From a virus, in IMG/VR virus record IMGVR_UViG_3300024359_000006, positions 1-64,000 of that record: DNA of 64,000 nucleotides; one strand, written 5' to 3'. Below are positions 24,625-35,614 of the stretch, piece by piece; positions within the stretch are counted from its first letter, which is position 1, and each line of letters opens with the position of its first letter. The notes beneath the pieces were generated by a model. The model was not told where the DNA came from and did not search any database. It saw nothing but the letters and a program-made list of their open reading frames with translations. The translations under genes and the position numbers were made by a program.

Positions 24625-26478
24625 ATGGCAGATTTTAAATTTTTAGATAAGGCTAGAGTAACTGCTGGAAACATAGTAGAAGACTCTAGATCATATTTAA
24701 GTAGAGTCTATAAAAAGGCTGGTAATTATTTTACAACAGCTTCACCGTTTTCTCAAATACTTGAGGTAATGGCTGAAATGAATGAGATGCTTATGTTCTA
24801 TATAGAGGACTCTACTGTAGAGCAGAATATTTATACAGCTCAACAGCCTGAATCTATTCACGGACTTGCAAGACTTGCAGGGCATGATGCTACTAGAGGT
24901 TTCGCGGCAACTGGAGAAATAAGATTTAGATGGAAGCCTGGTGTAACAGAAGATGTTGCTGGAAGTAATTTAATAATTGAGCCAAATACTGAAATTCAAT
25001 ATGATAACAATGGTTTAATTTATTTTTTAAGAACTGATAAAGATGAGTTCTTATTACCAAAGAGTAGTAACGATTGGGTTAGAGCAAATATTATACAAGG
25101 TAAATTAGAGTCTCAAACCTTAACAAGTACAGGTGAAAGTATGCAAAGCTTTAATATTCAATCTAAAGGAACGACTGACCATGCTTTAGTAAAGGTAAGT
25201 GTTAATGGAGAACAATGGACAAAGTTTAATTCATTATACGAAATGTTAGCCACTGATAAAGGTTGTTTAGTAAAGACTGGAATTAGTGGAGGAATGGATG
25301 TTTATTTCGGAACTGGTAACTTTGGTATAATTCCACCAAGTGGAGCTACTATCGAAATAGAATATATTAAATGTGATGGTGCAGCTGGAAATCTTAACCA
25401 AGCAGGAGATCTTACATTTAAATGGTTAGGTGAAGGTAAGGACTCAACTGGAGATACACATGACCTAAACGAATTATTAGAAATGGAGACTTCAACTTCT
25501 CCTTTTATGGGAGCAGATCCTGAAAGTACTGAATTTACGAAGTTAATGGCACCACTTGCAAGCAAGAGTTTTGTACTTGCAAATCCAGATGCATATGAAT
25601 ATTTCTTAAGTAGATATGCGCAGTTTAGTTATTTAGATGCATATAATACTACGAACGATGGTTATTTAGATGATGACAATGTTATTTATATTTTTGCAAT
25701 TCCAGATTTAGAGAAAAGATTATTAAAAGGGACAGATTATTTTTCAGTTGACGAAAGCGAGTTTTTCTTTGGAAAAGACGAAACCGATAGAATGCTTGGT
25801 GTAATTGAAGATAGTGGGCAGCAAATGGTTACAAGTGAAGCAATATTTGTAGAGCCGGAAGCTGTTAAATATAGAATGGATATTTCTATTAGATGGTTTG
25901 AAGGATTTAAGCAACAAGATATTTTCAATGACATTAGAGCGGCTATCTCAAATTATCTAATAAAAATTGTACGAAGAGATAAACTACCTAAGAGTGATAT
26001 TATTGCAATCATAGAAGGTATCGAAGGTGTAGATGCGGTAAATGTACAATTTGTATCAAGTATTGAGGAGCAAGCAAGAAAGGATGGATTTTATAATTAT
26101 ACTGAAGTTACTGTAACGCCATCAACTCCTGAATTAGAAGGAGCAGATGGAGATCAAAAAAGACTTGTATTTTTTAAGAGAACTGAAGAAATTAAGAAGA
26201 TAGTATTAGAAAATCCTGACTTATTAATACCAGTTACTGGAGATAAGCAAATAGAAGACTGGTATAATAAAATAGGACTTGACAGATATGGTGATATTAT
26301 TTTAGACAAGCAAGAAGTTGCAATATTTAGAGGAGGCTGGGAAGATAGAGATGGAGAACTAGTAAAAGATGAGCCATCAATTGGAGAAATGGCTTCAATG
26401 TCTTTATACTTTGATAACCCACCTGTGCCAAGAACTATTTATAGTAGAGTACAGGCTGGAAATAGAAGCGCATTATAA
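24625..26478 (+). CDS. Baseplate wedge protein gp6-like (baseplate J family)
   Basis: At 617 aa it is close to T4 gp6 (660 aa). The N-terminal region has a helix and F-Y-I-E-D-S-T-V-E-Q-N-I-Y-T-A, then L-A-R-L-A-G-H-D, a typical start of gp6/gpJ proteins. The centre holds beta domains (T-I-E-I-E-Y-I-K-C-D-G-A-A-G-N), followed by the gpJ-like block (R-M-D-I-S-I-R-W-F..D-I-R-A-A-I-S-N-Y). Two gp6 molecules per wedge form the inner iris of the baseplate. It ends in TAATG with the next gene. Confidence 0.85.
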   Translation: MADFKFLDKARVTAGNIVEDSRSYLSRVYKKAGNYFTTASPFSQILEVMAEMNEMLMFYIEDSTVEQNIYTAQQPESIHGLARLAGHDATRGFAATGEIRFRWKPGVTEDVAGSNLIIEPNTEIQYDNNGLIYFLRTDKDEFLLPKSSNDWVRANIIQGKLESQTLTSTGESMQSFNIQSKGTTDHALVKVSVNGEQWTKFNSLYEMLATDKGCLVKTGISGGMDVYFGTGNFGIIPPSGATIEIEYIKCDGAAGNLNQAGDLTFKWLGEGKDSTGDTHDLNELLEMETSTSPFMGADPESTEFTKLMAPLASKSFVLANPDAYEYFLSRYAQFSYLDAYNTTNDGYLDDDNVIYIFAIPDLEKRLLKGTDYFSVDESEFFFGKDETDRMLGVIEDSGQQMVTSEAIFVEPEAVKYRMDISIRWFEGFKQQDIFNDIRAAISNYLIKIVRRDKLPKSDIIAIIEGIEGVDAVNVQFVSSIEEQARKDGFYNYTEVTVTPSTPELEGADGDQKRLVFFKRTEEIKKIVLENPDLLIPVTGDKQIEDWYNKIGLDRYGDIILDKQEVAIFRGGWEDRDGELVKDEPSIGEMASMSLYFDNPPVPRTIYSRVQAGNRSAL

Positions 26479-26747
26479 TGGGACTATACGACGATTTATA
26501 CAGATATAAAAGAGAAAAGATTTATGACATTAAAAAGTCTGCCAAAGATAATAAAAAGTATTTAGGCTATGATTATAAAAATGACTTAATAACTAATAGA
26601 GTTTCTAGGCACATTGTTAGAAATCAAACCATTCTTGATTTTTTACAATTCTGTACTGACTATTATTACAATACTATTAAACAAATTCGTGTAATGAAAA
26701 ATTGGAAAAATTACACAGCAAACAAAGATGATAAAAATATAAGATAA
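26478..26747 (+). CDS. Small protein between wedge genes, 89 aa
   Basis: Overlaps both neighbours by one base (TAATG). It is basic, Tyr-rich and helical, with no motif I recognise. Coupled translation between the gp6-like and gp7-like genes suggests a small baseplate component or assembly factor. Confidence 0.6.
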   Translation: MGLYDDLYRYKREKIYDIKKSAKDNKKYLGYDYKNDLITNRVSRHIVRNQTILDFLQFCTDYYYNTIKQIRVMKNWKNYTANKDDKNIR

Positions 26748-29494
26748 TGTCAAAGTATTCATATTTAAGATTTTTTAATGGAGTTGAGAATGAATTAAAC
26801 CTTGACTATGATTCTACAAATGAAAAGTGGAGTGGTGTTGTATATTTACCTGAGGTTTCAGTAGGCCTTTATGAAACTTTAAACTTATTTATATTAGAAG
26901 AGCTTGTAGATGCTAATGGCCAAATAGTATATGGTAGACCTGTTTCTGTAGATAGTAATGGTAGTAATTTTAAATTTAGTTGGAAAGACGATAGGTATAT
27001 TAGTAAAGATATTTTTATATATGGTACAAGTTTAGAAAACAATGCTGTAAAAATACAAAACCTAGATGGACTAAATATTCAAGTATTAGATCATACGGAT
27101 GTTGTTTCAGTAATTGCAGGTTTAAAAACTGTAAATAATTTTACAAATGATGCAATACAGGCTAACATTGCACTTTCATCTAAGGCTGAACAAAGACATC
27201 AAAGAACTTTATTAATTACAGATGATAGTGATGGACATGAAGTTGCTGAAATAATAATATATGGTGAAACTGTTGGAGAGGATGAAAGAATGCAGGACCT
27301 ATTACAAAACATGGGTGCTACTCTTGATGATGGTGATTTTATAATTTTTAAAGAGCATGATATTAATGAAATGGGAATCGACTGGAGACTCATGAATCAA
27401 AAAAGAAGAGAGCTACTTTTAGAATTACACAATATTAAACCATTTATTGGAACTTATAAAGCTGTATTAAATGCAATTGATTTTTTCGGTTATAATAATA
27501 TTACACTTAAAGAATATTGGCTAAATATAAATCAAGATAGCGATAGCTTTGGAAAACTAAAAGCAGTTTCAGTTCCAGATAAAAATGCTGGATTTAGTTA
27601 TAAGAAAAGAAAGCAATTTAATTTGCCTTCTACTACAATGAAAAAAACAAGCAGATTTTCATTGGTTTATAAATTAAACGAGCCTAATGGATCATTTGAT
27701 TATTGGGACATTCCTAATGTCGATGAGGTATTTGATTTTACACCGGAAGAGATTTTAATAAAATTATACGGTCTTAAGAATAAACTACAAAAAGAATACC
27801 TTCCACTTCAAGCAAAGATTGTAGATATTGTAGGAGAAGGAAGTTATTTTGATCAAAAGAATTTAAACGTTTGGAATAATCAACAACCTATTGTTTCATT
27901 CAATGAAGGTAAAGATGTTGAATTTAAGGTTTATCCAGAAGATAAACAACTTTACGTTGAAGATTATGCACTTGTTTCAAATAATGATATTTTAATAGAC
28001 AATGTAAATTTTGAACCTATTTCACTAGATGGTTTTGGAAATCTTAACGAAACTGAATATGAAACTTTATTATCAGATTTTGAAACATTTTACAATAACT
28101 ACTATATAAATAAAAAGGAAACTTTTAACAATGACACAGATGGAGAGCACTCAATTCCTGTAGGCTGTCCAATAATTTTAGAATGTACTTCACTTCCACA
28201 AGAATGGGAATTTGCAAACTTTACATGGTTTGATGCGTTAGATTCAACAGTTACTTGGGATAACTGGTGGAAGCAGCATGTTTATGAATTAGAATGGGTA
28301 GTTACTGGACCTAATAATTATTCGCAAAGTTTTAGAGGCAGTATTGGTTATTATGAAACAGATGGCACGTTTCATCCTGGATATTTAAGGTTTCCAATAA
28401 TTGTACCCTTTGAAGGAGACTACAGCGTAGAGCTAAGAATGTATGACCTTCAAGGAATTATGAGTTTTAGAAAAGAGTCAGACTTCTTTAACGTTAAGGT
28501 AAAGCCACTTGAAATATATGGAATTTATCAATGGAAAGAAGATAATAGATGGAAAGATTGGAAAACTGATTGGAATAAAACAGGAGGTTATTGGGAATTG
28601 CCAACTGAAAATTTACAAAAGGTTGAAGATAGTTTCCAGTCTTTATACTTAACAATGGATAGGGCTAATTATGTACACAATGAAAGTCAAGGTAAAGTTT
28701 TTAGTACGGTTGAAAGATATGTAGATACAGATCCTGTTAATTTAACGGGTTATAGTGAAACTACTGGACCTTATGTTTGGAATGAAATGGATCCAGTCAG
28801 ATGGGTAGATGGAAAATATAATTGGTGGGACGCTACTAGAATTGGTGCTGATTTGACGGCAAGTTTTAAAATAAATACAATTCAACAAGGCAGTGTTTTA
28901 ACTATTACACATAAAAACCCTACCACACATTTAATTGAAACAGGAATTCACACACTAGTTACTACAACTCCTACTAATAACTCAGATCTTTCAGGTTGGC
29001 AAGCAATTGCTGATGAATTAAATGCATCTACAGATTCTATTATTAGTAAGTTTAATTATAACCCAGTATTTGAAGATACTGATAATGATGATACCAATGA
29101 CATATTTAAATTCTTAATATGTGTAGGAAAAGATTATTCTTTTAAATATGATTTTGAAGAGGTGACATTAACTAATGGAACAATTTATGGTAAAACAAAA
29201 TATGTTAGGTACAATCCTACATTTGATACTGTAAGAATTATTAACGGAAGTGCAGAGGTGGAAAGATCAACCCATGTTACATTTGCTTTAGATAAAACAC
29301 AAATGCCTGGTATTAAAAAGCCAGTTTGGAGAATATATAAAGATAGTAGTCAAGAAGAACATGATATATATTATGATAATATGTGGATGACATATATCTT
29401 TAAGGACGCTGGAAACTATAAAATTTCAGCTGAAATAGAAGATACAAATGGTAATAGAAATAAAACCATTAGAAACATGATAATAGTAAAATAA
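26747..29494 (+). CDS. Large baseplate wedge protein, gp7-like by position
   Basis: The 915-aa product follows gp6 as gp7 does in T4 (1032 aa). Residues 195-260 contain a conserved-looking helical block around W-R-L-M-N-Q-K-R-R-E-L-L. Several Ig/PKD-like beta domains follow (for example residues 500-600, F-E-G-D-Y-S-V-E-L-R-M-Y-D, and the last 60 residues, D-A-G-N-Y-K-I-S-A-E-I-E-D). Such domains are frequent in Bacteroidota phage surface proteins. Identity with gp7 is by position, not by a diagnostic motif. Confidence 0.6.
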   Translation: MSKYSYLRFFNGVENELNLDYDSTNEKWSGVVYLPEVSVGLYETLNLFILEELVDANGQIVYGRPVSVDSNGSNFKFSWKDDRYISKDIFIYGTSLENNAVKIQNLDGLNIQVLDHTDVVSVIAGLKTVNNFTNDAIQANIALSSKAEQRHQRTLLITDDSDGHEVAEIIIYGETVGEDERMQDLLQNMGATLDDGDFIIFKEHDINEMGIDWRLMNQKRRELLLELHNIKPFIGTYKAVLNAIDFFGYNNITLKEYWLNINQDSDSFGKLKAVSVPDKNAGFSYKKRKQFNLPSTTMKKTSRFSLVYKLNEPNGSFDYWDIPNVDEVFDFTPEEILIKLYGLKNKLQKEYLPLQAKIVDIVGEGSYFDQKNLNVWNNQQPIVSFNEGKDVEFKVYPEDKQLYVEDYALVSNNDILIDNVNFEPISLDGFGNLNETEYETLLSDFETFYNNYYINKKETFNNDTDGEHSIPVGCPIILECTSLPQEWEFANFTWFDALDSTVTWDNWWKQHVYELEWVVTGPNNYSQSFRGSIGYYETDGTFHPGYLRFPIIVPFEGDYSVELRMYDLQGIMSFRKESDFFNVKVKPLEIYGIYQWKEDNRWKDWKTDWNKTGGYWELPTENLQKVEDSFQSLYLTMDRANYVHNESQGKVFSTVERYVDTDPVNLTGYSETTGPYVWNEMDPVRWVDGKYNWWDATRIGADLTASFKINTIQQGSVLTITHKNPTTHLIETGIHTLVTTTPTNNSDLSGWQAIADELNASTDSIISKFNYNPVFEDTDNDDTNDIFKFLICVGKDYSFKYDFEEVTLTNGTIYGKTKYVRYNPTFDTVRIINGSAEVERSTHVTFALDKTQMPGIKKPVWRIYKDSSQEEHDIYYDNMWMTYIFKDAGNYKISAEIEDTNGNRNKTIRNMIIVK

Positions 29495-29508
29495 AAAAAT
29501 AAAATAAA

Positions 29509-30057
29509 ATGGCGGTTACAGAAATTTTAGGAACAGATTCGCTTTCATCATCGAGAATTACACTTAATGATAACTTTACTTCAATTGAAGATGAAATAAC
29601 AAGCTTAAAGGGATATTTAGATCCAACAGCTTTAACTCTTTCAGGGGTTACTATTTCGACTAGTCAAATTGCAATTGATGGAGGAACAGCAGTAAATGCT
29701 AGTTCAGCTACCTTTGGAGTTGCTAGTACGTTTAATAATGAAATTAATATCGATGCAGGTATTACAAAGAGTAGTATTAGGAAAAGTTCTTCAGACGGGC
29801 TTACATCAATGCCTGTTAATCTTCAACATTCTAGTTATTTTGTAGATGTAGCGGATGGATCAATTCCACTAGCGTTACCAACAAGTACAATAGCAGGTAA
29901 AGAAATTACATTAATTGCAACATCAACTGGTGATATTGAAGCTACTAATGTTGCAGGTGCAGCAAGTATTGCAATAGTGCAAAATGGAACACTTACTTTA
30001 AGATCAGATGGTACTTCATGGTACGTTATTGGTTCTTTTGGTGCAACGATTGCGTAA
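29509..30057 (+). CDS. Fibre-like virion protein, 182 aa
   Basis: Thr/Ser/Ala/Ile-rich with short repeating strands and almost no charged residues after position 45, typical of trimeric fibre or decoration proteins. The N-terminal 35 residues (LNDNFTSIEDEITSLKGYL) may form a short coiled coil for trimerisation. The C-terminus T-L-T-L-R-S-D-G-T-S-W-Y-V-I-G resembles tail-fibre tips. No named family is recognised. Confidence 0.55.
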   Translation: MAVTEILGTDSLSSSRITLNDNFTSIEDEITSLKGYLDPTALTLSGVTISTSQIAIDGGTAVNASSATFGVASTFNNEINIDAGITKSSIRKSSSDGLTSMPVNLQHSSYFVDVADGSIPLALPTSTIAGKEITLIATSTGDIEATNVAGAASIAIVQNGTLTLRSDGTSWYVIGSFGATIA

Positions 30058-30074
30058 AAAAATTATAAGAATAA

Positions 30075-32003
30075 ATGGCTACATCATTAGTTAGAATACC
30101 TCAAATCCAAGGAGGAACAATGTACGCTTTTGCAAGTGGGACTAGAGATTTGACAAGAGCTTTTAATAACCCAGATATTAAATTTGAGTTTAGTAAATAT
30201 GCTCTTTTAGATATTCCTAATTTTGAAACTGCAGTTTCCGGTAAAAATACAATGGATTTTACGAATATGTTAGATTATTCTGGTCTATCATACGTTTTAA
30301 AAGGAGATGCAGGTCATGATTTTGCTAACACCTTTCAAAACTATGCACTTAACTTAGAAGAAGAGCTTTTACAAGATGATGATTTTGACAGTACTTTATA
30401 TGGTTCAGATGCAGAAAAAATATTTTTTAAATGGTTAAACACTATAGGTGCTATTAGATTTAGAACCGCTGATTCTAATGAGTCTGTAAATCCTGGCTTT
30501 TATACTGAAGAACAAAATGCGTCAGGCACTGGAACTGACTATGATAGAGTAGTTAAATATTTAGGCAGTATCGATGTAGGTAATGATATACAATATAAAG
30601 GTAATGCATACCACGAGGTATATATTAATGTTCCCTCAAGCGTAGGATATACTCCAGCAGTATTATTTAACAATTCTCTTTATAATGCCTCTGGTAACAA
30701 GACTTACACAGAAGCTGAAATTAGCGGTAGAGCAAGTCAAACACACCCTGATCCTAATATGGATTTAGAAACTTTAGTGGATGTTGCAGGCGTAACTCCT
30801 TATTATGATGTTGATTCTAATACTACTTCTAATTTTGAAATTGATTGGAACATTGCTAATTATAATGCAGTTGCTAATAATTCAGACATAAATAGTTTAC
30901 AAGATTATGCTAAGCAAGGAGGAGACTTTAGGTTTAACGCAGTTCTTGTTTATTATGATTTATATAGTGATTCAGTATCTGCAAATAGAGAAACTAATCT
31001 CTATGGTGTATTAATATTGGATAATCCTCAAGATAATCCTGGTGCAGCAAACAGTTCTTATATTCCTGAACTTATTAAATATAAGCCAAATGAAATTACT
31101 GGCTTAAATGGAAATGCATTCGGTCTTAAATTAAATATTAAATTTAATTCATCTCTTGATAATGTTGGTGTTGAAGTTAACATTAATGACTTTACAACAT
31201 TCTCAATGGATTTATTTATGGATACGACAAGTGCCCTAGAGAATGCTGCCAAATTATTATCAGATGCGAATGCAAGATATACTAGAATTAAAGGCAGAGT
31301 TGATGACTTAGAAAACTTAGTAATGTCGATGGACTCAAGTGCTGAAATGCTAAGCAGAATAAGTTCATTAGAAACAGATTTTCAAAATGCAAGTGCAAAC
31401 CTTGCAGATAGCAACAGTTTATTAGAATTAATTACAAGTGCCAATGGAAGAATTAATCAACTTATTGATGGTACAATTCCATCTGAAGTACAATATAATA
31501 CTGATATTTTATTTAATGGTCCTGGCATATTAGTTGACAAAACAGTTCCTAATAAAATTAAAATTAAAAACGATTTAAAAACATATGTATTTGGAAAGCC
31601 ATTCTTATGGAATGAAAATACATTAAGTGTTTATAATGAAATTAAAGATACTAATCAGTTTAACCCATCAAATGCAACAGGTTTTGGAATATGGGCTAGA
31701 CTAAAAGAATTTTCAAATCAACTTAGGTTAGTTGGTAAAACAATGGATCAAGGCGCAGATAATAATATTAATATATACATAGATGACAAACTTATAAATT
31801 GGAAAGATGGCCAAAGTTATAAGATTGTTTTTGAAAACTTAAATTTAAGCGGGAATAACATTAACGTTTATACTAATTGGAAAGCTGGATATGATAAACT
31901 AATTGGAAGTATATCAAACACACAAGTTGGAAACAATCCATATTTCGAAATAGTTTGTATAAACGCTGCGATGTTTGAATTTGAAATAGATGTTATAAGA
32001 TAA
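30075..32003 (+). CDS. Structural protein with central coiled coil, 642 aa
   Basis: The N-terminal 370 residues are beta-rich. Residues about 385-465 form a heptad-rich coiled coil (RIKGRVDDLENLVMSM, SRISSLETDFQNA). The last 150 residues are again beta-rich. This head-rod-head plan fits a trimeric baseplate or fibre component. It lies between two fibre-like genes. No family is recognised. Confidence 0.6.
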   Translation: MATSLVRIPQIQGGTMYAFASGTRDLTRAFNNPDIKFEFSKYALLDIPNFETAVSGKNTMDFTNMLDYSGLSYVLKGDAGHDFANTFQNYALNLEEELLQDDDFDSTLYGSDAEKIFFKWLNTIGAIRFRTADSNESVNPGFYTEEQNASGTGTDYDRVVKYLGSIDVGNDIQYKGNAYHEVYINVPSSVGYTPAVLFNNSLYNASGNKTYTEAEISGRASQTHPDPNMDLETLVDVAGVTPYYDVDSNTTSNFEIDWNIANYNAVANNSDINSLQDYAKQGGDFRFNAVLVYYDLYSDSVSANRETNLYGVLILDNPQDNPGAANSSYIPELIKYKPNEITGLNGNAFGLKLNIKFNSSLDNVGVEVNINDFTTFSMDLFMDTTSALENAAKLLSDANARYTRIKGRVDDLENLVMSMDSSAEMLSRISSLETDFQNASANLADSNSLLELITSANGRINQLIDGTIPSEVQYNTDILFNGPGILVDKTVPNKIKIKNDLKTYVFGKPFLWNENTLSVYNEIKDTNQFNPSNATGFGIWARLKEFSNQLRLVGKTMDQGADNNINIYIDDKLINWKDGQSYKIVFENLNLSGNNINVYTNWKAGYDKLIGSISNTQVGNNPYFEIVCINAAMFEFEIDVIR

Positions 32004-32006
32004 TAG

Positions 32007-35000
32007 ATGGACACACAAAACTCATTTTCAGGAATAATCAAGCAATTCACACAGATGAATGCCAATGCGTTAGAAACTTTTGAGCGTATTAATGAGGCAA
32101 TGACTAGTGAAAAGGATGCTATTACAGTTTCAGTAGACTTATTCGGTACGCCAGATGATGACGGCGTAACTACAATTAAAACTTATCAAATACCTTCGTT
32201 TGGGTTTATTGATAGAGAAATAAAAAGATTAGAAAATAATATTAAAGCATTGAGTGGTGTTGGAACTGCAGATGCAACTGTACAGATGCCTGACGGTAGC
32301 TTTAAAAAGATTATTGCAAGAAAACTTAAAACTCCTGCAAGTGATTTAACTTCAATTGCATTACCTACACAATTCGTAACTACAGATAATGACTTTTTTG
32401 AAGATTATTTAAATCCATTATTAACTGTTAAATTTGATGTTAGTAATCAAATTGTAGTAGATACTGAAAGAGTTTTAGTAAAAAGATATATTTTTCAAGC
32501 AAACGATGAATTTGCTGCAGCTTATTTTGATGACACTTATAATAATGTTGATGAGATTAATTATCAAACATTTGTAGAAGACTTAATAAGTAGTGGGGCA
32601 AATGCAACTATTGATGAACAGGTTAGAGACCTTCCTTTTAAATCAACTCAATACTATGGTGATTTTGATGTATTAGCAGTTGAAAATGCAGAAAGAGAAT
32701 TTGTAGTAGACGGAACTCCAGTTATAAAAACAGTTAAACTATATACTTTAAATAAATTAACTTATACTGATGGAGATAAATCTTTAAATGATACTGAATT
32801 TTTATCAGTTGGTGATGAGCTACTTGTAAATAGCGGCAACAACAATACGAGGTATAGAATTGAAAATGTATATAACGGTACTAGTCAACTTGAACTAAGA
32901 TTAATTGAAGGTTTTGACAGTATTAAAATTGGAACTAGTCAACTTAGAATTTATAAATCTTTAGAAAACAAAGTAGATCTAAGCATTAATGTGGGATTTG
33001 ATGAGAGACAAGTTGTATTCTTTAAAGCAATTGATCCTGATTCTAAAATCATTGCAGAAAACTGGTCACCCGGTGTTGGTTTTTATTCTAATGATTTAAC
33101 AATTGAGAACGAAGCTGGAGGAACTCAAACATTATCTGCTTTCTATAGAGATAGCGTTTCTGACTTTGGTCAATTTATTAAAGCCTTAAAAGAAGACTTT
33201 ATTCCACCAGCAAATGTTGGTATTGTACCAGATCCAGTTGAATTAAATGTAGATAATTTTCAAGTTGTACAGATTAATACACACTTAACTGAAAATGACG
33301 CATTAGATAATATTAAAAAATTAAACACTGATAAAATAACAGTTAGTGAAAATTTAAAGAAATTAGATGACACTATTTCTAGTAAGAGAAGTGAAATTGC
33401 TACTAAGAAATATAGTTCACAAATACAAAAAAATAAAGATAAAAATACTCTAAACACTCTTATTGAAAAAAGAAGTAGTGAAGCTAAATTATATTCTTCA
33501 GTTGTTAATCAAATCCAAAGCATTAGCACAGATCAGAATGTAAAAGATATTAAGCCTAAATTTAGAGTTAGAGGTTTTTGGAAAGTGCCTGAAGCAAAAA
33601 CAAATGCGGATACGCTTCCACAAGAAATTGTTAAATTTAGTATTCAATATAGATATGTTTCTGCAAGTGGTAAAACAAGTAACATTGAACAAATACCATT
33701 TACACAAGATAATAAAACTACAACTGCAAGTTTTTCAAACTGGAATCAACTAGATACTCCAACTAGAAAGAGATTAAAGGATGTGACTACGGGTAAATAT
33801 ATTTGGACAACTGAAAGTATAGAAGATGGACAAGAAGTTAATTTTAATCAACTAGATCTTCCTATTAATTTAGGTGAAAATATTGAAATTAGAATAAAGG
33901 CATATTCAGAAGCTGGTTTTCCATCAACTCCTGTAACTTCAGATTGGAGTGAACCTATATTAATAGAATTTCCACAAGGTATGTTAGATACTTCTGATGT
34001 AATTAACCTTGTTGAGGAAAATAGCAAAGAAACTACTTATGTAAAACTTGTTGATGAATTAGATTCTAAAGGAGTTTACACACATATTGCTGATAGTTTT
34101 ATTGCAAATGAAAAATATTTTACACATGGAGCCGGTAATATCGCTTCAGGTTTTTTATCTTCTGAACAAACTCCAATTAGTTTATTAGATAAATTAATAG
34201 ATCTTCAAAAGGAAATAGATAGTCTTAAGGAACAATTAGAAAATGCCGAAGGTGAGTTATTGGCAACTATAGTAGATGAGGAAGGTAGAACAACCCAGGT
34301 TGAGGCAAACACTACTACTAAATTATTTGCAGGATATTATGTAGATGAGGTAGCTGACTTAAATATTAAGAAAGGAACAATTGTAACTAAGACTTTTAAA
34401 TTATTATTAGAAAATAGTAAAGCAACTGACTTAGAATTAACTGCAAGAATAATAGGAAATAGAAATGATGCAGTTTATCCATCTTCTTCTTCGGGAGACG
34501 AAGTTACTTTTGAAATGGGTACGCATGATTATAGCACAGGTACACCTGCTCTTGCTTCAAGAATTGAAAACGATACATATTACACAGTTGAAGGAAAATA
34601 TGATTTAGTTCCTATTCAATATCAGAATATGACTACTATAGAAGCTAACGCTGAAATATTTAACAATAAAGCTGCTATGCAATCTGCGCAGCGTAAAGGT
34701 CAATTTATATATGGTAGATATATGGATGTTACTGGTGAAAATCCATTATATTCAACATTGCCTCTAGATTATTTAACAGGAGATGATACTAGTTTGACAA
34801 ACGGTACTAATAGATTTGAATATTTTGGAAAGGCTGCTACAGGTACTGACGGTACTTCAACAAATGACTTCATATGGAAAGGTGTAAACGCTGAGGTAAT
34901 TCAATTATCAAGTTTAACAAGTGGAGATTATGATGACTCTATTTATGTACATGTTGATCACCCTACTGTATTTACAGGTACAACCTATCAGGCTACCTGG

Positions 35001-35555
35001 AACAACATCTCTCAATTTGCAACATTATCAACTGATGATAATTATTCTAATCTACAGACACCTTACAGGTACGATAACAGTCAATTTTATCAGAGAACTA
35101 TGAAAATGTCGTTTAGTGATAATGATCAATTTTTATTAGGAGGTAAATCTTGTGGAGCATATTTATTTATGTCACCTGCTAGAATCGGAAGTTTAGTAGT
35201 TGATGGAGATAATAAATTTGGAAAAAAGACAATAGGTAAAGTAGATAGTAAGCAGGTTAATTCCCAAGTTGCAAAATCCCCTAATATTACAGTTGATCTT
35301 GTTTTCCAATATAGAATGACTGATTATTTTGGAGTTACTGCAAGTGGAGGAGTTGATACTTCAACTGGTAGGGTTGCAGGTAAGAATACAAATCCTGTTT
35401 CTAATTTAACATATTCTAAAACAATTGGTTTAGATATATTTGATTCTAATGAAAATCAATTTTCTTTTGATTTAGAAGTGTTTGCTAAATATAAGCCACA
35501 AGGATATAACTTAAACAATACTAAAACAGTTACTCTTACTAAAGCAGTTAGTTAA
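32007..35555 (+). CDS. Large baseplate/fibre protein with fibronectin III-like domain, 1182 aa
   Basis: Residues 1-95 include a helical start (FSGIIKQFTQMNANALETF) and I-D-R-E-I-K-R-L-E-N-N-I. Residues 440-510 are a coiled coil. Residues about 516-655 look like a fibronectin type III pair (VKFSIQYRYVSASGKTSNIE, then I-E-I-R-I-K-A-Y-S-E-A-G). A second coiled coil lies near 730-750. The rest is beta-rich, with Y/T/D patches. The gene could be the gp10 analogue by position, but no diagnostic motif was seen. Confidence 0.6.
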   Translation: MDTQNSFSGIIKQFTQMNANALETFERINEAMTSEKDAITVSVDLFGTPDDDGVTTIKTYQIPSFGFIDREIKRLENNIKALSGVGTADATVQMPDGSFKKIIARKLKTPASDLTSIALPTQFVTTDNDFFEDYLNPLLTVKFDVSNQIVVDTERVLVKRYIFQANDEFAAAYFDDTYNNVDEINYQTFVEDLISSGANATIDEQVRDLPFKSTQYYGDFDVLAVENAEREFVVDGTPVIKTVKLYTLNKLTYTDGDKSLNDTEFLSVGDELLVNSGNNNTRYRIENVYNGTSQLELRLIEGFDSIKIGTSQLRIYKSLENKVDLSINVGFDERQVVFFKAIDPDSKIIAENWSPGVGFYSNDLTIENEAGGTQTLSAFYRDSVSDFGQFIKALKEDFIPPANVGIVPDPVELNVDNFQVVQINTHLTENDALDNIKKLNTDKITVSENLKKLDDTISSKRSEIATKKYSSQIQKNKDKNTLNTLIEKRSSEAKLYSSVVNQIQSISTDQNVKDIKPKFRVRGFWKVPEAKTNADTLPQEIVKFSIQYRYVSASGKTSNIEQIPFTQDNKTTTASFSNWNQLDTPTRKRLKDVTTGKYIWTTESIEDGQEVNFNQLDLPINLGENIEIRIKAYSEAGFPSTPVTSDWSEPILIEFPQGMLDTSDVINLVEENSKETTYVKLVDELDSKGVYTHIADSFIANEKYFTHGAGNIASGFLSSEQTPISLLDKLIDLQKEIDSLKEQLENAEGELLATIVDEEGRTTQVEANTTTKLFAGYYVDEVADLNIKKGTIVTKTFKLLLENSKATDLELTARIIGNRNDAVYPSSSSGDEVTFEMGTHDYSTGTPALASRIENDTYYTVEGKYDLVPIQYQNMTTIEANAEIFNNKAAMQSAQRKGQFIYGRYMDVTGENPLYSTLPLDYLTGDDTSLTNGTNRFEYFGKAATGTDGTSTNDFIWKGVNAEVIQLSSLTSGDYDDSIYVHVDHPTVFTGTTYQATWNNISQFATLSTDDNYSNLQTPYRYDNSQFYQRTMKMSFSDNDQFLLGGKSCGAYLFMSPARIGSLVVDGDNKFGKKTIGKVDSKQVNSQVAKSPNITVDLVFQYRMTDYFGVTASGGVDTSTGRVAGKNTNPVSNLTYSKTIGLDIFDSNENQFSFDLEVFAKYKPQGYNLNNTKTVTLTKAVS

Positions 35556-35568
35556 TAAAACTAATAGA

Positions 35569-35578
35569 GATATATAAT
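35569..35578 (+). promoter_or_regulatory. Candidate late promoter GATATATAAT
   Basis: Exact motif in the 59-base gap before the 1900-aa gene, 46 bases from its ATG. Confidence 0.6.
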
Positions 35579-35614
35579 CTTAAGTAATATTAAACTAAAA
35601 ATAAAAACACAAAT

